Assembly: GCA_905198575.1 (NCBI GenBank)
Contig: CAJKDC010000005.1
Span: 1-59,441, forward strand
Direction: 5' to 3'
Source: an uncultured Bacteroides sp.
GTDB lineage: Bacteria > Bacteroidota > Bacteroidia > Bacteroidales > Bacteroidaceae
DNA length: 59,441 nt
A program made the position numbers and the translations under genes. The notes beneath the pieces are model-generated. The model made no database searches. It was not told the DNA's origin and saw only the letters and a list, made by a program, of their open reading frames with translations. This document shows positions 24,927-32,463 of the stretch, one piece after another. The first letter of the stretch is position 1; each line of letters opens with the position of its first letter.

Positions 24927-27485
24927 TTACAGACGATTCTTTTCACTCTGACCGGCACCGGTTCCTTTATATTTGCTCTTGGTTGCATTGAATTTATACG
25001 AAAGCTGAATACCCACACGCTGCCAGTCACGATAGATACGATTTCCGTTATAAGAATCTATTCCGTAAACATTGAAATGATAATAACCGGTACGAAGAAT
25101 ATCATTGGCTGTCAGCGACAGGGTCAGCGCATCTTCTTTCAGGAAAGACTTGCTGACACGTGCATTGACTCTCCCCTCAACACGAATTACCGCAAACCCC
25201 ATTCGGGCAGCTGTATTCATATTAGCCTGCAAGTTCAGAAACCAACCGTGCGGCAAGTTGAAATTGTTGTCCCATCCAAAATTGAATAAAGGCTGCTTTC
25301 TGTATGCATCAATTCCCAAATTACGACCGTCCGCAGCAGAAAGCATAGCCGATACACTGAATTGCGGCTGCCACATACCTATTTTGGGAGATGCAGCAAG
25401 ATTGAAAGCAAAACCATTGTATGTAGCCAAGTTAGCAGCACCAAAAAGCAATACTCCCGGGTGCGTTTCTTCGTTGTAGGGCATGGTAATATTTGCAATC
25501 GAATTTTTCGGGCGGAAATACTGGATATTGGCAAACAACCATTTATAAGAAGCGTTGAGCGACAAAGTACTGGTTTGACTCGGTTCCAGCCTTGGATTTC
25601 CGGTCGTATACGAATATTGCGTCCGATAGCTGATAGCATTGGTCAGCATGCTATAAGGAGGGTTGCCCTTCATCATCCGATACGTAAGTGCAAGATTAAA
25701 ATCACGGTGCGACCAGTTAACGGATGCCGTAGGAATGAGTTCGTCATAAACCGGACTCTGCTCGTCAATACGGATTCCTTGATCATAATAGTCGGTTTCC
25801 CTATGCTCGTATCTCAATCCGGCATTGGCTTTCCACTTTCCAGAGCTGATGGAATATCCAGCAAAAACCGCAAAAGTTTTCTGCCTAATGAAATTATCCG
25901 CATCCTCCGAAAAGCCACTTTGCGTAAAAAGAGCCTCCCGCTCCGTCAGTGTACCTTCCGACCCGAAAGATAATTGTCCTTTCCCCAACGAGACACCAGC
26001 CTGTAATTTTGCCGCATAAAGTTTGCTTCGCGCATCAGAATTACTGTGGATATCTTCTTCGCTTCCGTCTTCGGCATATTGACTGCTATTGGATAGATTA
26101 TTCAGATAATCTGTATTGAAATCAATCGTCCACCGGCCTAATTCCCCCACATAATAAGCATTCACAGCATGGTTCAATCCGTTTTTGAACCGAGAAAACT
26201 GTTCAAAATCAGAATGCTCTACTTCTGTTCCATTGCAGAAAGTAGTTGTTTCACCCCAAGATTGCTGCCGCCCTTTTCCTAACGTACTTTCCGGCATATA
26301 CCTCATGCCAAAAGAATGGTGTTCGTTCACCTCATAATTAAATCCGGTTTCGGCTGATAATCTTTTTGATTTGGACGTCTGAGTATCATTGGCAATTGTT
26401 TCCCATTGGTCTTTCCCGCTTGTTTGGATAACTGCATTCGTCTGTCCATACGAATTATTTTCACTGACATACCCTTTTACAAAAATATCCAGTCCTCCGG
26501 TACGGTAATTCAGAGCAACCTGCTGGCTAGCATTAGCCCAACGCCCCTGATCATATGCCAGATTAACACTGCCACTCCACCCCTGCCCTCTTTGCTTGAG
26601 AGTGCGAATACGGATAACGGCAGCCACATCGGCATCATATTCCGGACCGGGCGTAGTAATAACTTCAGCCGAAAGAATTTCTGCAGCACGAAGTCTGTCA
26701 AGTTCTCCCATATCACGCACCTTCCGGTTATTGATATAGATTTCCGGACTTCCGCTACCCAAAACAGACAAGTTCCCATCCTTACTTGTTACGAACGGAA
26801 GATGCGTCAGCATCTCATTAGCAGTTCCCATCCGGGCAAGTGATGTACCAGCCACATTGGCTTTCAATCCATTAGCCAGAGATTCTATCAGCGGACGATT
26901 AGCTGTAACGGTTACTTCCTTTAGCGTCTGAGTATCAGGAAGGAGTTGTACCAGATTGGTAGGTTCTACAGTTTGTAAAGCGGTAGCATAACCGATGTAA
27001 GAAACTTTAAGCAGATAAGGAGCTTCTGCCTCACCCGTCATCAGAAAAGTTCCATCCTCTTTAGTGACACACCCGTTTACAAATACAGAATCTGCAGTGA
27101 GCAACAGCACATTGCAATACGGCATAGGCTGTTGCTTTTCATCTACCACCATGCCACGAATAGCAACCGGAGTCTTCTGTACAGTTTTCGACAGAATAAT
27201 AATATATTCTTCTCCTTTTCGTACATAAGTAAGCGGTTTGTCTTCCAGTATCTTTTCTACCGCCTGCGTAATCGAATTATCGTGAATGGAAGCCGTTACC
27301 CGATACGACTGTACATCGCTGTATGTAAAAAGAATGCGATAGCCAGACACCTGTTCCAGCTTTTTTAAAGCAGTCGGCAGCGTTTCACCTTTCAGTTCAA
27401 TACTGATACGGTCTTTTGTCCGCGCCGGCAGTGCCAGCGTAAAACTCATAAAAACCAGCAAAAGATAAATAATTTTTGTTTTCAT
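24927..27485 (-). CDS. STN-containing TonB-dependent outer-membrane receptor
   Basis: An 852-residue outer-membrane protein. In order: signal peptide (MKTKIIYLLLVF through LPA); a secretin/TonB short N-terminal (STN) signalling domain at about 26-100 (SIELKGETLPTALKKLEQVSGYRILF); a carboxypeptidase-regulatory-like beta-sandwich at about 108-185 (IRGMVVDEKQQPMPYCNV); a plug at about 195-320 (TVTANRPLIE, GSPEIYINNRK); and a long beta-barrel. I start it at ATG 27485 because the longer in-frame version has no signal sequence. The STN domain together with the adjacent FecR and ECF sigma genes indicates a trans-envelope signalling receptor. No SusD-like partner is present, so it is not a standard SusCD pair. 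Its ligand is unknown. Confidence 0.87.
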   Translation of the reverse strand: MKTKIIYLLLVFMSFTLALPARTKDRISIELKGETLPTALKKLEQVSGYRILFTYSDVQSYRVTASIHDNSITQAVEKILEDKPLTYVRKGEEYIIILSKTVQKTPVAIRGMVVDEKQQPMPYCNVLLLTADSVFVNGCVTKEDGTFLMTGEAEAPYLLKVSYIGYATALQTVEPTNLVQLLPDTQTLKEVTVTANRPLIESLANGLKANVAGTSLARMGTANEMLTHLPFVTSKDGNLSVLGSGSPEIYINNRKVRDMGELDRLRAAEILSAEVITTPGPEYDADVAAVIRIRTLKQRGQGWSGSVNLAYDQGRWANASQQVALNYRTGGLDIFVKGYVSENNSYGQTNAVIQTSGKDQWETIANDTQTSKSKRLSAETGFNYEVNEHHSFGMRYMPESTLGKGRQQSWGETTTFCNGTEVEHSDFEQFSRFKNGLNHAVNAYYVGELGRWTIDFNTDYLNNLSNSSQYAEDGSEEDIHSNSDARSKLYAAKLQAGVSLGKGQLSFGSEGTLTEREALFTQSGFSEDADNFIRQKTFAVFAGYSISSGKWKANAGLRYEHRETDYYDQGIRIDEQSPVYDELIPTASVNWSHRDFNLALTYRMMKGNPPYSMLTNAISYRTQYSYTTGNPRLEPSQTSTLSLNASYKWLFANIQYFRPKNSIANITMPYNEETHPGVLLFGAANLATYNGFAFNLAASPKIGMWQPQFSVSAMLSAADGRNLGIDAYRKQPLFNFGWDNNFNLPHGWFLNLQANMNTAARMGFAVIRVEGRVNARVSKSFLKEDALTLSLTANDILRTGYYHFNVYGIDSYNGNRIYRDWQRVGIQLSYKFNATKSKYKGTGAGQSEKNRL

Positions 27486-27573
27486 AATTTCTGTAGATTT
27501 ATATTCTTTTGCCAGTAATACGGAGTCCTCTGAAAATCGGGTACCACAAAAAGCAATTTTTTTCAAAAAAAAT

Positions 27574-28593
27574 TTAGACACCGACCACCACTTTTCCTTT
27601 TTCCATGCTTGCCTTTACCCGTTGCATACTGTTCAGCAACTCCAGAATATCCTGCAAAGAATCACTACGTTCGGCCTGAAAATGAAGACGTTCCTGCATA
27701 ATTTCTTTGTGAGTAAAAACGATGTCTACATTATACCAGCGCCCCAATTCACGCATAATTTCTACAAGCTCCACATTGTCGAAATAAAACTGCCCGTCAG
27801 TCCATGCCCGATAGTCGGCACTATTCTCTACAGTTGTCTTATGCAGTTGGCTATCCGTATGCTCACCCGGCCTCAACTGCAATTCATTATGATGCCTGTC
27901 GCTCACCTGCACACTTCCTTCCAACAATATCACCTGCGTATCGTTTCCCGAATAAGCCTTGACATTAAAAGAAGTTCCCAGCACTTGAGTTTCCAAAGCA
28001 TCCGTTTTCACCACGAAAGGATGTTCCGCATCTTTAGTCACTTCAAAATAACCTTCTCCTTTCAGGTATACCTCACGCCGTTTCATTCCATCAAAACTTT
28101 CGGGATATTGAAGAGAACTTTCCGCATTCAGCCAAACCCGACTACTGTCCGGAAGTACCAGCAGCTTGTTCATTCCTCGCGGAACATGCAGAGTATGCAC
28201 ACCATTCTTCGTTTCCATCGAAACAACCTGTGCCTCAAGGTTTGCCCTAAATACAGTATATTCTTCAGGAATTGACGGACGCAACAATAAAAACAAGATA
28301 ACCGAAGCTGCAACCGACAAAGCAATGCCAATATAAAGCATACGACTTGGCTTTTTCGGTTGCTTAGACGTCTGACATAAACCTTGCCGATGCTTGAAAG
28401 ACTGCCACTCGGCTTCTACATCGGGAGCCTTAGCGTAACGGCGTGCCAGCGCTTCACGGCTATCCAATAAATCGCGACAGATACGGACACACTCCTCATC
28501 ACTCAATAAAGCATCCAGTTCCTCCTTCGTAAAGTTTTCGGGGTGCTCCATTGCGTCCAGCGTACGTATGATTTTATCTTTCCTTTCCATCAT
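27574..28593 (-). CDS. FecR-family anti-sigma regulator
   Basis: A 339-residue inner-membrane regulator of the FecR/PupR type common in Bacteroides. It has a cytoplasmic N-terminal sigma-binding segment (1-84), one transmembrane helix at about 85-104 (MLYIGIALSVAASVILFLLL), a periplasmic FecR domain (HVPRGMNKLLVLPDSSRVWLNAES; GEGYFEVTKDAEHPFVVKT) and a C-terminal DUF4974-like region (FDNVELVEIMRELGRWYNVDIVF). I chose ATG 28593 since the longer in-frame start overlaps the sigma gene. It should hold the neighbouring ECF sigma factor inactive until the receptor's STN domain signals. It lies between the sigma and receptor genes in one leftward unit. Confidence 0.9.
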   Translation of the reverse strand: MMERKDKIIRTLDAMEHPENFTKEELDALLSDEECVRICRDLLDSREALARRYAKAPDVEAEWQSFKHRQGLCQTSKQPKKPSRMLYIGIALSVAASVILFLLLRPSIPEEYTVFRANLEAQVVSMETKNGVHTLHVPRGMNKLLVLPDSSRVWLNAESSLQYPESFDGMKRREVYLKGEGYFEVTKDAEHPFVVKTDALETQVLGTSFNVKAYSGNDTQVILLEGSVQVSDRHHNELQLRPGEHTDSQLHKTTVENSADYRAWTDGQFYFDNVELVEIMRELGRWYNVDIVFTHKEIMQERLHFQAERSDSLQDILELLNSMQRVKASMEKGKVVVGV

Positions 28594-28618
28594 CTTAACT
28601 GTTCTATCTAATTTACGT

Positions 28619-29143
28619 TTAAGAACCTTTTCCGGGTACCTTCTTGCTGCCAAATTCCTCTCTCAACAGTCTTAAAGCTTTCATGATATGCTTCTTGATG
28701 CCATTGATACTGATACCGAATTCCTCTGCAACTTCCTGATATTTCTTATTATCAAAATAACACTCCTTCAGAATGGTTTTAGTCGGGTCCGTCAGTTGTT
28801 CGATAAACTTTTCAATGTGCTGTACTCGTTCTTCCATTTCGTCGGGAGTAATATCTGCATCCTCTTCGGTTACAATCCGATAAAAATCGGCATATTGCTC
28901 TTCAACCTGTCTGTGCCGCAAATAATCGATGCAGCGGTTCCTTGTCTGTGCATACAGATAGGCGGCAGCTGTTTCAGGCTTCAAATCCTCAAAATGCTGC
29001 CAGGCTTTCTCGAATACATCGTTGACAATATCCTTACACACCTCTTCATCCGTAACGAAACGGAAGGCATAGTAATACAAACGAGTATAATTCTCCTTGT
29101 ATAACTGCTCAAAACAATCTGTTTTTGAAAAGGATTTTTGCAT
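28619..29143 (-). CDS. ECF RNA polymerase sigma-70 factor
   Basis: A 174-residue extracytoplasmic-function sigma factor with only regions 2 and 4. Region 2 is at about 12-80 (FEQLYKENYTRLYYYAFRFV, DIVNDVFEKAW, RNRCIDYLR) and the region 4 helix-turn-helix at about 118-165 (TILKECYFDNKKYQEVAEEFGISINGIKKHI). It is of the Bacteroidetes family paired with FecR, which follows after 25 bases. Its regulon probably includes the downstream receptor. Only about 75 bases separate its start from the left end of the accessory island. Confidence 0.93.
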   Translation of the reverse strand: MQKSFSKTDCFEQLYKENYTRLYYYAFRFVTDEEVCKDIVNDVFEKAWQHFEDLKPETAAAYLYAQTRNRCIDYLRHRQVEEQYADFYRIVTEEDADITPDEMEERVQHIEKFIEQLTDPTKTILKECYFDNKKYQEVAEEFGISINGIKKHIMKALRLLREEFGSKKVPGKGS

Positions 29144-29178
29144 AGTGGCTCAGGCTTGTTGTCTTTTTGATTTGGACA

Positions 29179-29186
29179 CAAAGGTA
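29179..29186 (-). promoter_or_regulatory. Promoter of the ECF sigma/FecR/receptor unit
   Basis: Minus-strand TACCTTTG matches the -7 consensus about 35 bases upstream of the sigma gene. It marks the last sequence on this side that clearly belongs to the host unit rather than to the island. Confidence 0.6.
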
Positions 29187-29218
29187 ATATTTTATTTGAC
29201 TAGACACTTTAAGTTAAT

Positions 29219-29272
29219 CATTGCTGAGATAAACTTTTGCCATTTAAGTAGAAAAGGTACAGCTCAGCAATG
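29219..29272. repeat. Inverted repeat covering the relaxase start, candidate oriT
   Basis: CATTGCTGAG at 29219-29228 is the exact complement of CTCAGCAATG at 29263-29272, with an inner CTTTT/AAAAG pair (29234-29238 with 29252-29256). The right arm contains the first possible ATG of the relaxase gene. MobV-type relaxases usually nick an origin of transfer that lies just upstream of mob and includes inverted repeats, so this is the most likely oriT position, but I see no known nick sequence. Confidence 0.45.
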
Positions 29273-30613
29273 ATAAAAGTTCGGCTTTGCAGTGAAACAA
29301 TAGAAAAACAAGGATTTCTGATTTTATTCTTGGAGAAGACAAGCGGCACGGATGCCGCCATGTCAGCGCACATAGAGCGCACCATCAAACCTAAAAATGC
29401 CGACGAGAGCAAGACTCATCTCAATAGGGAACTGATAAGGTTTCCTGACGGGGTGGAGAACAGGACACAAGCCATACAATACAGATTGGACACCGTCGGA
29501 CTGACACGCAAAATCGGTAACAACCAAGTGAGGGCAATCCGTGTCCTGCTCTCGGGAACGCACGAGGATATGGAACGCATCACCAACGATGGCAGGCTTG
29601 ATGAGTGGTGCACCGACAATCTCAGATACCTTGCCGATACATTCGGCGAGGAGAATATCGTGTCGGCAGTCCTGCACATGGACGAACAGACACCACACAT
29701 ACACGCTACCCTTGTCCCGATAGTCAAGGGAGAACGCAAGCGCAAAAAGAAGGAGGAACAGGTTAAGAAACGATACCACAAGAAACCGACCGGCACAGCC
29801 AGATTGTGTGCTGATGACGTCATGACACGAGCCAAACTCAAATCCTATCAGGATACCTACGCCCAAGCCATGAGCGGTTACGGGTTGCAACGTGGCATTG
29901 ACGGTTCGGAGGCGAAGCATATCACAACACGTCAGTATTACCGTGATTTGATGCAGCAGACAGAGCAGTTACAGACAGATATAGGGCAACTTCAAGACCG
30001 CAGGGAAACGGTACAGGAAGAACTCAGACAGGCGAAAAGGGAGATACAGACAGAAAAGCTGAAAGGCGCAGCAACGACCGCTGCCGCCAATATCGCCGAA
30101 AGTGTCGGTTTTCTTTTCGGCAGCAACAAAGTCAGGACATTGGAGAGGGAGAACAAGAATCTGCATGAGCGTGTATTTGAACTTGAAGAAGAAGCCCGAC
30201 AAAGGAAACAGCAACAGGTCAAACAGATGCAGGAGATTAAAAATGCTTACGAGCAACAAAACCGCAAACTGTCAGAATTTGTAGATTTCGTCAAACGCTA
30301 CTTCCCATATGTGGAGAAGCTGATGCCGACAATAAAGTTCCTGCGTGACACTCTGAATTTTGGCGATGGACTTATTAGGAAACTGTGTGCATTTAAGGAC
30401 GTTTCAATTAAAGGAGACCTCTATTCTCTTGAATTCAGGCAGCTATTTAAGGCTGACGGTGCGGTCTGCTCTCTCAAGCAAGATATGGAAGGAAATTTCG
30501 ATTTCAAGATAGATGGAGTTTCACATGTAAGTTGGTTCAGACGCAAGAAAGATGAGTTTATGAAAGCGTTGGGATTACCGACAAGGAAACAAAACCGGGG
30601 TATTCAGTTGTAA
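29270..30613 (+). CDS. MobV-family relaxase (plasmid recombination/mobilization protein)
   Basis: A 447-residue Pre/Mob-type relaxase that would nick and lead DNA transfer. The N-terminal catalytic domain has MSAHIERT near residue 31, THLNREL near 49 and the metal-binding HxDExxPHxH motif (HMDEQTPHIH, residues 136-145). A coiled coil spans about 225-340, and the C-terminal tail is unlike standard MobV. Odd point: related relaxases begin about where QGFLILFLEK lies (residues 14-23), with Met in place of the Gln, so translation must start further upstream here or the gene has lost its original start. It sits in an island with no visible integrase or replication gene. A terminator follows immediately. 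Confidence 0.88.
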   Translation: MIKVRLCSETIEKQGFLILFLEKTSGTDAAMSAHIERTIKPKNADESKTHLNRELIRFPDGVENRTQAIQYRLDTVGLTRKIGNNQVRAIRVLLSGTHEDMERITNDGRLDEWCTDNLRYLADTFGEENIVSAVLHMDEQTPHIHATLVPIVKGERKRKKKEEQVKKRYHKKPTGTARLCADDVMTRAKLKSYQDTYAQAMSGYGLQRGIDGSEAKHITTRQYYRDLMQQTEQLQTDIGQLQDRRETVQEELRQAKREIQTEKLKGAATTAAANIAESVGFLFGSNKVRTLERENKNLHERVFELEEEARQRKQQQVKQMQEIKNAYEQQNRKLSEFVDFVKRYFPYVEKLMPTIKFLRDTLNFGDGLIRKLCAFKDVSIKGDLYSLEFRQLFKADGAVCSLKQDMEGNFDFKIDGVSHVSWFRRKKDEFMKALGLPTRKQNRGIQL

Positions 30614-30620
30614 CTCAAAT

Positions 30621-30660
30621 AAAGTCCGTGATATAGCATTCAACTATCACGGACTTTTTG
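30621..30660 (+). terminator. Terminator after the relaxase gene
   Basis: A 13-bp perfect stem (AAAGTCCGTGATA at 30621-30633 with its complement at 30645-30657) ending in a T run. Confidence 0.85.
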
Positions 30661-30668
30661 TACTTTTG
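30661..30668 (+). promoter_or_regulatory. Possible promoter of the WG-repeat gene
   Basis: TACTTTTG matches the -7 consensus directly after the relaxase terminator and 45 bases before the next start codon. No -33 TTTG is evident. Confidence 0.45.
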
Positions 30669-30712
30669 CATTTGGATTGAGGTGACTCTTTCCAAAATAC
30701 AGAAGAAATAAT

Positions 30713-31927
30713 ATGCTTACAAAATATATACTTGAAAGTAAGGAGTTTTCAGCGGACACCATTGTGCTTCGGGAACTCAAATTTATTAAAACTTTTACTG
30801 TTGATGAATTTAAGGAATTTTTCGGAGTAGAAAAGATTGAGGTTAAGAAACATCCTAAAGGTTTTCTGTTTTTCTCTTTTCGAGATGTTATAGGTCTTGT
30901 GGCATCAAAAGGGATTCCTAAGAATCCACGAATCTCAATTGTTGTAGGTAAATTTGGTATTCCTCATTATTTACTTCATGAAGTTGATAATGTTCAAGAT
31001 TTTTATACAATAGAGCTGAATAAGGAAGATCATTGTGATATAAATAAAAAATTAAATCATTGTGTTACGATAGATTCAAAAAAACAAATTAGTCATGGTA
31101 TAAAGATATTAGTAAACCGGTTACATTATGATATTAAGAATGATGATAGGTTTTTATTGCCATTTGTCCAAAATGCAAAAATAGGTTTTGTAAATAAAGA
31201 AGCTGAGATTATTATTCCTGCTTCATATCAATTTGTCCTTGATGATTTTTATCACGAAAAATCTTTAGTTCGTGTAGGCGAGACTTATGGCGTTGCCTTT
31301 GAACGTAAAACTTCTACGCCTGCTGTATATCTGCGTGAAAGATACGGCTTGCTTAAAACTAATGGAGAATTACTTTTGCCAATAGAATATGAGGGTATAG
31401 CTATGCCTATTTTTTCAAATTGCATAGTACTTCGTTCTTATGGTAAAGGGTATGCTGTAATTGATTTTAATGGGAATATTATAGTGCCATTTGGTAAGTA
31501 TAATTATATTGATGGGTTTGATACAGGAGTTGCACGTGTAAAACTAGGAAAGAACACTAACGGTCTTCGAGAATCAGATGCGAAATGGGGTATAATTGAC
31601 GAGAATGGAAATGAGGTTCTCGAACCTATCTATAAAAATATTTGGAATTTCTATAATAAAGCTCTACAGTATACTCGCGTTGAGTCTGATGAAAAGATTT
31701 TTGAGTTTCATTTTTCAAATCGTCAATTAATGCCTAATGGATACCAACGAGAAAAAGATGCTGAAATACAAAGGGGAATGGATAATTATAGAGCCTTACA
31801 GGAATATAGAGAATCTACTTATGAAGAGTATAATGGTTCCTATGCCCAAGATGTAATGGGATATAGTGATCAAGATATAGATGACGCATTTGATGGGGAT
31901 CCAGATGCCTATTGGAATATTGATTAA
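30713..31927 (+). CDS. WG-repeat protein of unknown function (island cargo)
   Basis: A 404-residue soluble protein without signal peptide. About four WG-type repeats are visible: AKIGFVNKEAEIIIPASY (near 150), RYGLLKTNGELLLPIEYE (near 205), GYAVIDFNGNIIVPFGKY (near 240) and KWGIIDENGNEVLEPIYK (near 285). WG repeats form a beta-rich protein-interaction scaffold. The first 105 residues are a separate domain I cannot name; the last 60 are acidic and polar, ending DDAFDGDPDAYWNID. The gene is clearly richer in A+T than its housekeeping neighbours, which suggests transfer. It is followed after 10 bases by a small gene, probably a partner. Role unknown; I do not assign toxin, immunity or defence. 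Confidence 0.72.
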   Translation: MLTKYILESKEFSADTIVLRELKFIKTFTVDEFKEFFGVEKIEVKKHPKGFLFFSFRDVIGLVASKGIPKNPRISIVVGKFGIPHYLLHEVDNVQDFYTIELNKEDHCDINKKLNHCVTIDSKKQISHGIKILVNRLHYDIKNDDRFLLPFVQNAKIGFVNKEAEIIIPASYQFVLDDFYHEKSLVRVGETYGVAFERKTSTPAVYLRERYGLLKTNGELLLPIEYEGIAMPIFSNCIVLRSYGKGYAVIDFNGNIIVPFGKYNYIDGFDTGVARVKLGKNTNGLRESDAKWGIIDENGNEVLEPIYKNIWNFYNKALQYTRVESDEKIFEFHFSNRQLMPNGYQREKDAEIQRGMDNYRALQEYRESTYEEYNGSYAQDVMGYSDQDIDDAFDGDPDAYWNID

Positions 31928-31937
31928 AATTATAAAT

Positions 31938-32261
31938 ATGATAGAACAGTATTATATTTTCGACATTAAAGAAGGATATGATGATGTACATGGCGACATT
32001 ATTATTGTTAGAGCTGGAATAATCCATGACAATATGGTTTCAGAATTACCTTCTTCATGGGACATCTTTTTTCTCAAAGATACACCACAAATTACTAATG
32101 GAATAGTATCACTAGCCCGTTCTAATGGAGGTCGTTGGACTGTGAATTTTGCAGAATTTAGAGCAAGTCGTGTTGAGTTTGAAGGTAAGCCTCAAACTGT
32201 TTATTATCATAAATCTTTACCTAAGAAACGCAGCTTTTGGAGTAGGTTATTAGGTAAATAA
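31938..32261 (+). CDS. Small hypothetical protein downstream of the WG-repeat gene
   Basis: A 107-residue soluble protein that I do not recognise. The N-terminal half is acidic (IFDIKEGYDDVHGDIIIV) and the C-terminus is basic (PKKRSFWSRLLGK). I start it at ATG 31938, ten bases after the WG-repeat stop, since the longer in-frame form would overlap the preceding gene by 47 bases. The two genes share an A+T-rich composition and are most likely one transcript. Function is unknown. Confidence 0.6.
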   Translation: MIEQYYIFDIKEGYDDVHGDIIIVRAGIIHDNMVSELPSSWDIFFLKDTPQITNGIVSLARSNGGRWTVNFAEFRASRVEFEGKPQTVYYHKSLPKKRSFWSRLLGK

Positions 32262-32337
32262 TGTATCGCTAAATATCGCATATTAACATACAGATTACCT
32301 TAAGTAGTTGTTCGCATTGTAATTCATATTTTATTTG

Positions 32338-32345
32338 TATCTTTG
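32338..32345 (+). promoter_or_regulatory. Promoter box upstream of the structured leader
   Basis: TATCTTTG, a full -7 match, inside the longer GTATCTTTGC (32337-32346). It would drive the structured leader at 32349-32463. Confidence 0.5.
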
Positions 32346-32348
32346 CAG

Positions 32349-32463
32349 CAAGACGAGAGGTCTTGTTAAGCGACATACCGCAAAGCGCAGAAATAGGCAT
32401 GGTTGCCAATTCGTTACCTCTATTTTAACCTTTCCCCCTAAACCTCCTATAAATAAAGAGGTT
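32349..32463 (+). other. Structured leader RNA running into a broken gene
   Basis: Downstream of a full promoter box there are several hairpins: CAAGAC/GTCTTG (32349-32354 with 32360-32365), AAATAG/CTATTT (32391-32396 with 32420-32425) enclosing GGCA/TGCC, and AACCTC/GAGGTT (32441-32446 with 32458-32463). It holds no complete gene of its own. It ends where the truncated receptor coding sequence begins, so either the original leader gene was lost or the leader now reads into the remnant. The rest of the 32262-32456 gap is AT-rich with nothing else I can name. Confidence 0.4.

Noticed and set aside
29244..29251. TTAAGTAG occurring near both ends of the island (also near 32300) as a direct repeat
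   Set aside because: Eight bases in AT-rich DNA is expected by chance, and the flanking bases do not match.
32337..32346. GTATCTTTGC as a definite CTnDOT-type attachment site
   Set aside because: The motif overlaps the ordinary Bacteroides promoter box TAnnTTTG, which is abundant. No matching copy of the 10-base core was found at the left edge of the island, so it is kept only as a possibility.
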